Origin: an uncultured Oscillospiraceae bacterium
GTDB lineage: Bacteria; Bacillota; Clostridia; Oscillospirales; Acutalibacteraceae
Direction of reading: 5' to 3'
Length of the DNA: 64,000 nt
Assembly: GCA_902492455.1 (NCBI GenBank)
Contig: CABULH010000016.1
Location: forward strand, 1-64,000
The notes under the pieces are model-generated. The model made no database searches. It saw only the letters and a list, made by a program, of their open reading frames with translations, and was not told the origin of the DNA. Shown here in pieces: positions 41,427-49,329 of the stretch (the first letter of the stretch is position 1; every line of letters begins with the position of its first letter). A program made the position numbers and the translations under genes.

Positions 41427-43520
41427 TTAGTTCTTACGCTTTGGCGGTTTCGGTTCGATATCCTTGCGCTGCTCCGGTTCCCCAAAGCGGCTGGGCGTGG
41501 ACTTATACCGAACGGATTCCACCGATACTGTGCGGACATTCTCACCATCGTAGACAGGCTTGCCGTCTTCATAGACAGGCCTGCGCTCCACAGCGGGATC
41601 GCCGTGTACGGCAATCCACTGCTGTCCACGATTGTCTTCGTATACCTGATAATCGCCGCGGGGCGCCGAATATCGGGCTGTGTCGTAAAAAGCTGTTCCT
41701 GAGCCATCTGCATGACGGACCTCGAAATGGCCCTCCTCACGATGGCTGCTGTCAACCTGTGCGACCTGCTGCTCGTAACCGGGCATGAAGTCGCGGAATA
41801 CCGCCTGGTTATAGGCTGAAGCGGCGTCGCCCTGCTCAAAGGCAGGAGCCTCAGCCTGCTGCTGCATGGCGTACCAGTCCACACCGTTGGCGGACTGCAT
41901 AATGGTGTGGGGCGCATCAGGTTCACTGTAATATGCGCTGTTGTACCAGAGGCTGTTGCCAGATTCTCTGCTGGCCTCGATAACGCCATCCCCAACCGTG
42001 CGAAGTGTTGTCCCCTCGGCGGCGCCAGGGAAAGCAGCCGCCACCTGCGCAGCTTCTGTCGCGCTGCCGGTAAACTCAGGCGCATCATAGAACGCACCGC
42101 GTCCTTCGCCGCTGGCCATCTGATACCAGGTGCTGCCATCCGACGCCGTGACCACGGAGTGAGGCGCAGAGGGCTTTTCAAACTGTGCAGCGTTATACAT
42201 TTCCACACTGCTGCTCTTTCCGTCGGCGCCGGTGGTCGTTGTGCTGATGTGCCCGCCGGTGATCTGCGTGTCTTTCAAAGAGTGGCCGCTCAGCTGAGGC
42301 ATATAGTTGCCCAGGCTGCGGTCAGCGATGTCGCCCGCAATGGTGCCGGAGACGCCGGAAGGACGGGCTGCCACAGAGGAGATTGACTCCCCGGTGAGCG
42401 TAGCGCCGTTTCTGGCTGCAACGCCGCCGAAGGCGCGTCCGACAAAGCCGACGCTGCCGCCCATGCCCATGCGCGTGCCGCCGTCAACAACGGCGTCACG
42501 AACATAGGAGTTGCCCTTAAATTTGCTGGCAAAGCCTGCAGCAAAGCCGCTTGCCGCCGCACCGGTCCCGGTCGCCGTACTCCCGCCGCGGAAAACGCTT
42601 CCTGCGCTTCGAGCCCCATGGCCGACGCCGCTGATGACTCTCGCCGCCATCAGCAGCTCCATACCCATGCTGGAGCCGGTCTGCGCCACATTGAGCCCCA
42701 TGGCCGCAAGGTAAGAGTCGAACTTCTGCGCGGTTTTGAGGAATGCGAGCGCACAGAAAAGCCAGAGAAATATGGAGCCCTGCCCGGAGCTTAATGCGCC
42801 GCCGTTGCCGATGTACTGACCCACCGAGGAGTTGAAACCTCGCAGGAACCAGACATTGAGTACCAGCAGCAGGAGCTGCGAGCCCACCATGCGGCACCAG
42901 CTTTTGAATACCTGATTCGTTGCTTTCGAGCCGCCCATGGCAAAGGCCAGGGGCGAGGTGTAGCAGAGCACACCGACCACGATATATCTCTCGACCGCCT
43001 CCAAAAGCAGTTTGAAATAGTTCCACCCAAGGGCGATGAGCAGGATCAGAACCAGTATGGGAGCGACGATTGTGATTGTGGATACGAGCGTCACAAGCCC
43101 ATTGGTGAGTACTTGCTCAACGCCCGCAAAGGTGAAGTCCTCCGCCGTCATGGTCAAGTCCATCAGGGCTGTGTAGGGTGCGCGGGCGATGTCCAGCGTG
43201 ATCATGAAGATCGGCTTTGCATACCCGATGAGCAGCGCAAAGATGGCGCTGCGGGCTACCAGCTGCCAGGGGTTCTCAGCCTCGGTGATTGGACCGCCGA
43301 ACACACGGAACAGCTGCCAGACGGTGATCAAAAACAGCACCGCCCATGCGGTGTACTGCATGATGTCAAAGGCCGCAGTGATGAAGGGGAAGTATTCCTC
43401 CATTGCGGTCATGTCTGCGCCGAGAGCGCCCAGAAAAATGCCGGATACCGCATCCATGATCTGCGAGGCAATGCTCGATATCCAGGTGACGATGCCTTCA
43501 AAAATCCAGTCTAAGATAAT
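41427..43520 (-). CDS. VirB6/TrbL-like polytopic channel protein, probable ATT start
   Basis: Six or so membrane spans fill the first 300 residues (AWAVLFLITVWQLFRVFGGPI, ILVLILLIALGWNYFKLLLEAVERYIVVG and others). The 400-residue C-terminal part is Gly/Ala/Ser-rich and then shows repeated units around (F/N)(Y/F)...APH(S/T)...DGxxWYxM. The first ATG (43457) has no ribosome site, but the frame stays open upstream and encodes LDWIFEGIVTWISSIASQ, a typical N-terminus for this family. AGGAGG is exactly 6 nt upstream of ATT at 43520, and an in-frame TGA lies just before. I therefore place the start at ATT 43520 (697 residues). Confidence 0.8.
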   Translation of the reverse strand: MILDWIFEGIVTWISSIASQIMDAVSGIFLGALGADMTAMEEYFPFITAAFDIMQYTAWAVLFLITVWQLFRVFGGPITEAENPWQLVARSAIFALLIGYAKPIFMITLDIARAPYTALMDLTMTAEDFTFAGVEQVLTNGLVTLVSTITIVAPILVLILLIALGWNYFKLLLEAVERYIVVGVLCYTSPLAFAMGGSKATNQVFKSWCRMVGSQLLLLVLNVWFLRGFNSSVGQYIGNGGALSSGQGSIFLWLFCALAFLKTAQKFDSYLAAMGLNVAQTGSSMGMELLMAARVISGVGHGARSAGSVFRGGSTATGTGAAASGFAAGFASKFKGNSYVRDAVVDGGTRMGMGGSVGFVGRAFGGVAARNGATLTGESISSVAARPSGVSGTIAGDIADRSLGNYMPQLSGHSLKDTQITGGHISTTTTGADGKSSSVEMYNAAQFEKPSAPHSVVTASDGSTWYQMASGEGRGAFYDAPEFTGSATEAAQVAAAFPGAAEGTTLRTVGDGVIEASRESGNSLWYNSAYYSEPDAPHTIMQSANGVDWYAMQQQAEAPAFEQGDAASAYNQAVFRDFMPGYEQQVAQVDSSHREEGHFEVRHADGSGTAFYDTARYSAPRGDYQVYEDNRGQQWIAVHGDPAVERRPVYEDGKPVYDGENVRTVSVESVRYKSTPSRFGEPEQRKDIEPKPPKRKN

Positions 43521-43619
43521 AAATCACCTCCTACAATATAGTTACGGTCATAGGCACGGCAGCCAGCCGTGTCTATTTCCATCTCAAAGCCGAAGCTCCC
43601 ATCTGGTCCTTTCGCCGAT

Positions 43620-43982
43620 TTAGCCTGTGTACTGACCGCCGGAGATGAGGGGCTGCAGATAGGCGACGATAAAACCCAGCGTGTTCAGGACAATCCAAGT
43701 GACAACGATCCTTTTCAGCCAGCTCGTCGCTTCATCCACCGCCCGCTGGTTGCGGGAAATCATACGGACGATCAGCGCAATGGCTGCAACGGTCACCGCC
43801 ACGATGGTACTGATTGCGACCAGCTGCCCGTAGATGTCCTGCATGATTGCGGAAAAGCGATCCCAGATCGTCTCCGCCATCACCGGCTGTACGGAGATGA
43901 TGAGTGCGCAGGCAGCGCCGACCATGGACCAGTAGAGTTCCCTGATGCGCCGCTGCTTGCCCGAAACAAGTTGCTTTGACAT
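43620..43982 (-). CDS. VirB2/TrbC-like small membrane protein
   Basis: Starting at ATG 43982 behind AGGAGG, the 120-residue protein has a basic N-terminus, a signal-like first hydrophobic segment ending in VMAET, and two further spans (LVAISTIVAVTVAAIALIVRMI and IVVTWIVLNTLGFIVAYLQPLI). This is the pattern of VirB2/TrbC pilin-like subunits. It is the first gene of the channel block and follows a strong terminator. Confidence 0.75.
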   Translation of the reverse strand: MSKQLVSGKQRRIRELYWSMVGAACALIISVQPVMAETIWDRFSAIMQDIYGQLVAISTIVAVTVAAIALIVRMISRNQRAVDEATSWLKRIVVTWIVLNTLGFIVAYLQPLISGGQYTG

Positions 43983-44014
43983 GTCTTTACCTCCTGTTTT
44001 CATCTTCCGGGCAC

Positions 44015-44060
44015 AAAAAAACGCCGTTCCGAAGAAGCTCAAAAGCTCCATGAAACGGCG
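44015..44060 (-). terminator. terminator before the virB2-like gene
   Basis: On the minus strand CGCCGTT (44060-44054) pairs with AACGGCG (44028-44022), with an inner AGCT/AGCT helix, and seven T follow (44021-44015). The virB2-like ribosome site comes about 20 nt later. Confidence 0.8.
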
Positions 44061-44174
44061 ACTCTTGTGTCCGGTCCTACTATTGGACGCTATCAGTTTA
44101 ACATTTTCCCATTCCCATGTCATCGGCGCACACCTTGCCAATTTTCCGCCTTTTTTCCGCCATCCCGTTTCCGC

Positions 44175-44813
44175 TCAGATACTCTCCAGCAGCGTCAGCA
44201 CCTCCAGCCAGGAATCCACCTCACCGGCGGGTGCCGACCACAACCGAATGGACAGAATTGTGAAGGCCTGCTGGCGAAGCCGGTAATAGTGCCGGGATGA
44301 GATGTCCAGCCGGTAAAGCAGGTCGGTGTGGCTCAACTTGTCCGGGGCGATGTAGGTCAGGTAGATCAGCTCGTACATCTTCGCACCGTTTTCCGGTTTT
44401 CGTTTGAGAACACTGAGCGCCTCATTGACCCGATCCAGCAGCAGTCTTGATTTGCGCACGCTCTCCATGCGGCTCTCCAGCTTGCGGTTGTTCATGCCAA
44501 ACTCCAGATCCATCCTGTCCAGCAAGGCATCCAGGTCACCCAGCGGGTGATCCAGTTCTTCTGCAACGGTTGCGGGAAAGCACTCCAGCGCCCAGACGAT
44601 GTTCCGATAATGCTGGAGGAGCAGGAGGGTATTGTGATACATATTCCGCTTTTTCTCCTTCTGCGCCTGCCGGATCCGGTCGTTGTCGATCTCGCGGTCT
44701 TCCAAAATGCCTCGTTTGGTCAAGAGGTTGATAAAGGCAGAGGACTGGGCCGAAAGCTGGCTCTCCTGCTGCTCATAAAGCGCCTTATTCGCGCTGTCTT
44801 GATGTTTGCTCAT
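44175..44813 (-). CDS. helical protein with C-terminal sigma-4/ArpU-like helix-turn-helix
   Basis: Starting at ATG 44813 behind AAGGAG, the 212-residue protein is largely helical. Its last 60 residues (YLTYIAPDKLSHTDLLYRLDISSRHYYRLRQQAFTILSIRLW) look like a region-4-type helix-turn-helix as in ArpU-like phage regulators. It lies near the right end of the element, upstream of the transfer genes, so a regulator of transfer is plausible. It overlaps the preceding gene by 29 nt. Confidence 0.55.
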   Translation of the reverse strand: MSKHQDSANKALYEQQESQLSAQSSAFINLLTKRGILEDREIDNDRIRQAQKEKKRNMYHNTLLLLQHYRNIVWALECFPATVAEELDHPLGDLDALLDRMDLEFGMNNRKLESRMESVRKSRLLLDRVNEALSVLKRKPENGAKMYELIYLTYIAPDKLSHTDLLYRLDISSRHYYRLRQQAFTILSIRLWSAPAGEVDSWLEVLTLLESI

Positions 44814-45861
44814 GGGGATTCTCCTTTGCTTTTTCGTTGTAGCATCGGGCACAGGGCCCGCGTATGTGATTCGCAGTAACGGCTGGGGATGTACTACTCA
44901 ACCTTCCGCAGTCATAACTACAATTCTTACAATTCCAACACAGAGAAAGATACGCGCGTATTATAGGGGCCGAAAGTGCAACGCGGCCTTGCTGCGCTGT
45001 TTCTCCAGACTGGAGCTCCGGCTGCGCAGCGATGCTCCGGCTATACCAGAGGATCATTTTGTTTAGCCTGAGGTTATCCGTCCCCGCAATATGCGTATTC
45101 CCGGCTGAAATGCGTATTTGCCCAATTATGCGCTCGATCTCTGCATAGCTGGGCAGTGAAACCTCTGTACCTGCCGGGTACAGTTTATTAAAAACGAGAC
45201 AGCCATAGGCGCCGGGCAGACGGTACAGAGCGAAGGCATCCCCATGCTTTTTGAAAAACCTCCATACCTTTGTCTTTTCCCAGTTCCACCGCTGTCCCAA
45301 GGTCTCCAAAGTCAATGCGGCGCCATAGGAGCCGTACTGGACGGCCGGCGCAAAAAAAGAAAACGCATTGCGCGGATCCTGCCAAGTGGTATGGCACCAG
45401 AGATCCAGCCATGCGTCTGATTCCTCAAATGTGTGATTCTGCTCCGCCAGCCGCTGTGTGATGCTGCGGGGAAGGCAGAGAAAGCCGTAGCCTTCGGTGG
45501 TGTAGACAGCTCCGTCCATGCATTCCGCACCGGAGCATTTGACGACCCAGTCCTTGATATAGTAGCTCTGCTTCTTAGTGGCCGTGTCCAGGCTGTATTC
45601 GATATATCCCAGTTCCTGCAGCCGGTCCATGATCTCCAGCGCCCGTGTGCGGTTCTTGACGCCCAGAATGCTCTTGAGTCCCACCACGCCCCCAGACCAC
45701 ATACCGGGCATGACATCATTGACATGGCCGCAATAGCGGACCTGTCCCTTGCGAAATGCCGCCCTGGAAGCCAGTCTGGCCCAATAGCCCATGAGCCCCT
45801 TGCCCTGGGGCAGGTGGGTTCTGGGCAGCTTGACCCACTGGTATTTGAGCAGACATTTCAT
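44785..45861 (-). CDS. conserved conjugative-element protein, replication-initiator-like
   Basis: Starting at ATG 45861 behind AGGAGG, the 358-residue protein begins MKCLLKYQWVKLPRTHLPQG and contains LKSILGVKNRTRALEIMDRLQELGYIEYSL, a winged-helix-like segment, and TLETLGQRWNWEKTKVWRFFKKHGDAF, a second helix-turn-helix-like segment. A cysteine-rich C-terminus follows (CWNCKNCSYDC, CARC), possibly zinc-binding. I recall closely similar proteins in conjugative elements of gut Clostridia; their role is unproven, perhaps replication or regulation. It is the first gene of the element-side array, 0.5 kb from the tRNA scar. Confidence 0.6.
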   Translation of the reverse strand: MKCLLKYQWVKLPRTHLPQGKGLMGYWARLASRAAFRKGQVRYCGHVNDVMPGMWSGGVVGLKSILGVKNRTRALEIMDRLQELGYIEYSLDTATKKQSYYIKDWVVKCSGAECMDGAVYTTEGYGFLCLPRSITQRLAEQNHTFEESDAWLDLWCHTTWQDPRNAFSFFAPAVQYGSYGAALTLETLGQRWNWEKTKVWRFFKKHGDAFALYRLPGAYGCLVFNKLYPAGTEVSLPSYAEIERIIGQIRISAGNTHIAGTDNLRLNKMILWYSRSIAAQPELQSGETAQQGRVALSAPIIRAYLSLCWNCKNCSYDCGRLSSTSPAVTANHIRGPCARCYNEKAKENPHEQTSRQRE

Positions 45862-45922
45862 AGGGGCATTCCTCCTTCTTGGCATAGCTAAAGACAGTCT
45901 CATAATTTGAAACTGTCTCTCA

Positions 45923-45942
45923 TACTTATAGTTACTTATAGT
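45923..45942. repeat. two tandem 10-bp repeats (TACTTATAGT)
   Basis: TACTTATAGT occurs twice without a gap, 62 nt upstream of the first element gene and directly beside a 31-bp palindrome. This could be a regulator-binding site. Confidence 0.6.
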
Positions 45943-46001
45943 AAGAGCCGGATGTGTACACATCGGCTCTTATGATAAGAAATAGCCGAAATCCTTTTCA
46001 A
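45942..46001 (-). promoter_or_regulatory. promoter with a 31-bp palindrome at the start site
   Basis: TAAGAGCC-G-GATGTGTACACATC-GGCTCTTA (45942-45972) is a palindrome interrupted by one base. On the minus strand TTGAAA (46001-45996) and TATCAT (45977-45972) are 18 bp apart, so transcription would start inside the palindrome. It is the likely control point of the transfer genes. Confidence 0.5.
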
Positions 46002-46367
46002 CTGATGGGGTTTACTCGGTCACGACTTGGCCAATCCACGATAAAATCGTATTCTGGCCAGGAAGACTTGTGACATCCTCTCCAAAGATATTTTAATTCT
46101 ACCCTATAAACAAATCCGACCCTTGATTTTTTAGGGTCGGATTTGTTATGATTAACTTACATAGCGATACCCAACGAGGGACATTCTTGGACAGCCGAGA
46201 TTTTGCTTTTGCTAATATTTTGCTAATTGGACGCTGGGAAAAGCTATGGAACACATGATATTGAGCATCACGGCAAGATAACGTCATCCGGCAAAAACCG
46301 CGGTAAATCAAGGAATTTGGCACATCCCAACGCACCAGACGGACCATGCAGAGAGCTATGATTTGTT
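46002..46367. other. element-end noncoding region with a 15-bp-stem hairpin
   Basis: No convincing gene is seen. AACAAATCCGACCCT (46109-46123) pairs exactly with AGGGTCGGATTTGTT (46133-46147) across a 9-nt loop, on either strand a possible terminator. The remainder would contain arm-type integrase sites if this is the element end; none can be identified by eye. Confidence 0.5.
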
Positions 46368-46411
46368 CTCCTAAGGGCTAGTTGCAGGTTCGATTCCTAC
46401 TGGGGGTGCCA
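46368..46411 (+). other. 3' half of a tRNA-Arg(CCT) gene, candidate attachment site
   Basis: The 44 bases start in the anticodon loop (CTCCTAA, anticodon CCT), continue with the 3' anticodon strand GGGCT and the T arm around GGTTCGATTCC, and end in the acceptor strand plus GCCA. The segment CTCCTAAGGGCTA is the same as in E. coli argW, a known integration target. No matching 5' half (D arm, acceptor start) precedes it, and the T stem has a C-A mismatch, so it is not a working tRNA. It is read as the scar left when an element integrated in the tRNA gene. Confidence 0.75.
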
Positions 46412-46450
46412 AAAAAAAGCGCCGTAAAACATTTTGTTTTACGGCGCTTT
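46411..46450. terminator. bidirectional terminator after the tRNA scar
   Basis: GCGCCGTAAAAC (46419-46430) pairs with GTTTTACGGCGC (46436-46447); eight A precede the stem and TTT follows it. It ends the tRNA on the plus strand and the glucanase gene on the minus strand. Confidence 0.85.
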
Positions 46451-46496
46451 CCCTTTACTCTTTTAAATTATTTATTTTTGGTGACCGCATTATACT

Positions 46497-48173
46497 TTAC
46501 TTCGGCAATCCCATTTGATTATACAGCTCACCCAGTTTGGTGAGTTCTCCGGTGCTATAATCAAAGAGAGCGGATACACCGCCATAAGGATCGTCTGCTC
46601 CGAAGGGATACCAAGCATACCGTTCCACATATTCCCGCTTATCCAGCTCAGGCAGCAATTTTTCCATAAACGCATAGGCTTCCGCAGGATCGCCTACCCC
46701 GCCGCCCCAGGGACTCGCGTTACCGAAATTAGCCAGGGCAAATTCCGTAATCCAAATGGGTTTTTTCCAGATTTTCCAGGCCAGATCCAATGTCTCCAGG
46801 AAACCGTCGATATCCGTCTGATCATAATACATATGCATCACGACATAATCAACATCCATTCCCGCATCCCGAATATCCTCCATAAAGGGATAGAACCAAT
46901 AAAGACTGTTCGGCGCATGGGCTGCCGTACAGGGTGAACCCAGACGCAGACCCGATTCTGTAAACTTAGACCAAGCCGCGACCGCATCCTCCACCGTCAC
47001 GTTGGCTTGGGTCGGAGCGTCGGGTTCATTGAATCCCAACACCGTTTTATATCCCTGCTTCACCAGCTTATCCAATCCCAAATCCGCGGAGTTTCCCCAG
47101 ATCATTGGCACAAACTCCACATTCTGACTCATACCGGCAGAGGGAACGCTGTGCCAGTTATAATACCAGGAGAGCTGCATATCTTCTATCCGGTGAAGCG
47201 TACCCCAGCCAATACCTTTTTTCGTCACCGTAAAATTGCGTTTATCGGTAGGAACACGGGTACCATCCTGCAATACCGCTGTCACCGTCACGGTGTGCTT
47301 CGCCACTTGAACATTATACCATTCATATCCGATAATACTGGCGTCGCTCGGCGCAATGATGACAGGTTCTTCCTCATCAAATACTACCTCATACTGCCGC
47401 ACATCGCCGATGGCCTTATTCTGATACCACTGCAGATAAATGGGGCCGGCACCAACCAATTGTCCCTCTTCCGGATATCGAATGGCATTTTTCGCCCAAT
47501 TTTCCTTGCTGCCGGTGTCCGGAACAGCAGGGTCTACCATTTCCTTTACATCAATAGGCGCGATTTCCCACTCCTGAGCGGTGCTGCCATCCGCAGCGTT
47601 TTGGGTCAGTCCGGCTGTGTTGGCAGAACTGATCGCTTTGCCGCTTTTCTTATTGGAAAGGGTAAAATAGCCATTTGTGGCCGCTTTCTTGCTCCACAAC
47701 TGATTGTCTGCGCCTTCGGCATACTCCTCTAACTGCAGCGCGCTGCCCTCTTCGGTATCCTTTGCTGCAATAACCAGTCCTGTGGCCAGGGATTTCAAGA
47801 CGATATTCCCGCCCTCCACTTCCTGGATTTCAAAGACTTGTCCGATGTTATGGACGAAAGGAGTCAGCGTCAAAGCGGAACCCGCTGTCGTACCGCCGAC
47901 CTGTATACTCCATGTCAGATGATTTGCTACCGATAACAACGTATAGTAGGATTTACTCACGTCAAGATCCATTTTTTCATAGCCTTCAAAGAAATCATTA
48001 TCAAATACTCCGCTAAAATCCAAGGCATCAACGGCATTCTCGTCAGGTCCAGCCATACTTACAGGATTGTTCGTACTTGAATCACCCCCGCTTTCCTTTG
48101 GATCCCGGTTACAAGACGTCAACATAATTGACAGCAACAAGACGATTGCCAGCAACCCGGACAACTTCTTCAT
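46497..48173 (-). CDS. lipid-anchored GH128-type beta-glucanase with ricin-type lectin domain
   Basis: The 558-residue lipoprotein has its lipidation cysteine at residue 21 (IMLTSC), a ricin-type beta-trefoil at about residues 75-205 (QLW and QEW repeats), a beta-sandwich-like linker (about 235-318) and a C-terminal glycosyl hydrolase core. The core has the GH128/Asl1-like catalytic acids: E383 in LGFNEPD and E477 in WITEFA, with HMYYD between them. GH128 enzymes cut beta-1,3-glucans. It would act outside the cell on yeast, algal or plant glucan. It stands alone, beside the element scar, and shares a bidirectional terminator with the tRNA fragment. Confidence 0.82.
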   Translation of the reverse strand: MKKLSGLLAIVLLLSIMLTSCNRDPKESGGDSSTNNPVSMAGPDENAVDALDFSGVFDNDFFEGYEKMDLDVSKSYYTLLSVANHLTWSIQVGGTTAGSALTLTPFVHNIGQVFEIQEVEGGNIVLKSLATGLVIAAKDTEEGSALQLEEYAEGADNQLWSKKAATNGYFTLSNKKSGKAISSANTAGLTQNAADGSTAQEWEIAPIDVKEMVDPAVPDTGSKENWAKNAIRYPEEGQLVGAGPIYLQWYQNKAIGDVRQYEVVFDEEEPVIIAPSDASIIGYEWYNVQVAKHTVTVTAVLQDGTRVPTDKRNFTVTKKGIGWGTLHRIEDMQLSWYYNWHSVPSAGMSQNVEFVPMIWGNSADLGLDKLVKQGYKTVLGFNEPDAPTQANVTVEDAVAAWSKFTESGLRLGSPCTAAHAPNSLYWFYPFMEDIRDAGMDVDYVVMHMYYDQTDIDGFLETLDLAWKIWKKPIWITEFALANFGNASPWGGGVGDPAEAYAFMEKLLPELDKREYVERYAWYPFGADDPYGGVSALFDYSTGELTKLGELYNQMGLPK

Positions 48174-48427
48174 AATAGCTTCCCCCCGATTAAAATAAGA
48201 TAGCGCCCATCTTTAGATGATGACAGCATCGCCATCATACTGAATTATTTCCATTATGTAAATATTTTTTATACACTATTTTTTATAATTTTGCTCTGTC
48301 TTTTATAGTTTTTATATGCCTATGTCCCTTTGTATCTTGTCCTCTAAGACGATTTATGATAAAATATCATCGGATAGACATGTGGCATGCTGTTTTTCGT
48401 CTGTATCAAAGAAGAGGGATGGTTGTA

Positions 48428-48865
48428 ATGGGAAAAAAGACATTAGCAGAATTCAAGGCATTCATTACGCGTGGTAATGTTCTGGACATGGCCATTGGCG
48501 TCATCATGGGCACCGCTTTCGGTAAAATCGTTACTTCCATTGTCAACGATATTTTGATGCCTATGATTGGTCTGATCCTAGGCGGCTTGAATTTTTCCGC
48601 ATTATCTCTGCAGATTAAGGACGCTTCCATTGCCTATGGTGCGTTTATCCAAAACGTTATTGACTTTCTTATCGTAGCACTCTGTCTGTTTTTGATGATT
48701 AAATTTGTATCTAAACTGACCGCCAAAAAGAGAGCGGCAGAGGAAGCGGAGAAAGCGGCTAAAAAAGCAGCTGAAGAGGAAGCTGCCGCTGCCAAGGCGG
48801 CGGAGAAAAGCGCTGAGGTCCTGCTGCTGGAGGAAATCCGCGATTTGATGAAAAAGGAAGCCTGA
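48428..48865 (+). CDS. mscL: large-conductance mechanosensitive channel MscL
   Basis: Starting at ATG 48428, the 145-residue protein has the MscL N-terminus (EFKAFITRGNVLDMAIGVIMGTAFGKIVTSIVNDILMPMIG), two membrane spans and a C-terminal helical bundle. The channel opens under membrane tension to release solutes. The cytoplasmic helix is expanded with a 35-residue Ala/Glu/Lys tract before the usual LLEEIRDLM. A strong terminator follows. Confidence 0.95.
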   Translation: MGKKTLAEFKAFITRGNVLDMAIGVIMGTAFGKIVTSIVNDILMPMIGLILGGLNFSALSLQIKDASIAYGAFIQNVIDFLIVALCLFLMIKFVSKLTAKKRAAEEAEKAAKKAAEEEAAAAKAAEKSAEVLLLEEIRDLMKKEA

Positions 48866-48880
48866 ATAGGCTTGCAGCAA

Positions 48881-48924
48881 ACACCCCTTGCGGAACTTCT
48901 TCGTTTCCGTAAGGGGTGTTTTAT
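48881..48924 (+). terminator. rho-independent terminator after mscL
   Basis: ACACCCCTTGCGGAA pairs with TTTCCGTAAGGGGTGT across a short loop and is followed by TTTTATT. Confidence 0.85.
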
Positions 48925-49329
48925 TACTATAAGGAATATAATAATGTATTTTACCTTTTGTTTTAAAATAAATTGGTGACTTATTTATTGACAGCGTTCG
49001 CCATTAGCGGGTCTTCCTTTAAAAAGATACCGCCCAATCTTATTTCTACTTTCTCCCACATAATCCTACCTGATTGTTTCTATATGGCGATGATATAAAG
49101 AAATCGCGGCATAGCTGCCTGTACGGGTGGAAAAACTTCTCCTATCTAGCAATAAACAAGTATATATTTTAAGACCACTGATTTTCAGGAATTCGCCAAG
49201 ATTCCGGATAATCATGCCGGCAATGTGAGTTCGATTATCTGGTATATTACAACAAGAGATCCGGAACTATTTGGCGAGCCGGCATACTCTCTCCCAGTGA
49301 TTCCAGTCAACAAAGGAGGCTGAACATCT
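48925..49329 (+). other. intergenic region upstream of the metallophosphoesterase gene
   Basis: About 400 bp without a convincing gene. The only promoter-like signal noted is TGGTATATT (extended -10, TATATT at 49243-49248), about 80 nt upstream of the next start codon. Small RNA or decayed coding sequence cannot be excluded. Confidence 0.35.

Noticed and set aside
46336..46411. A complete tRNA gene ending at 46411
   Set aside because: The 3' half is clear, but the 5' side gives no acceptor or D-arm partner and the T stem has a mismatch, so only a fragment is supported.
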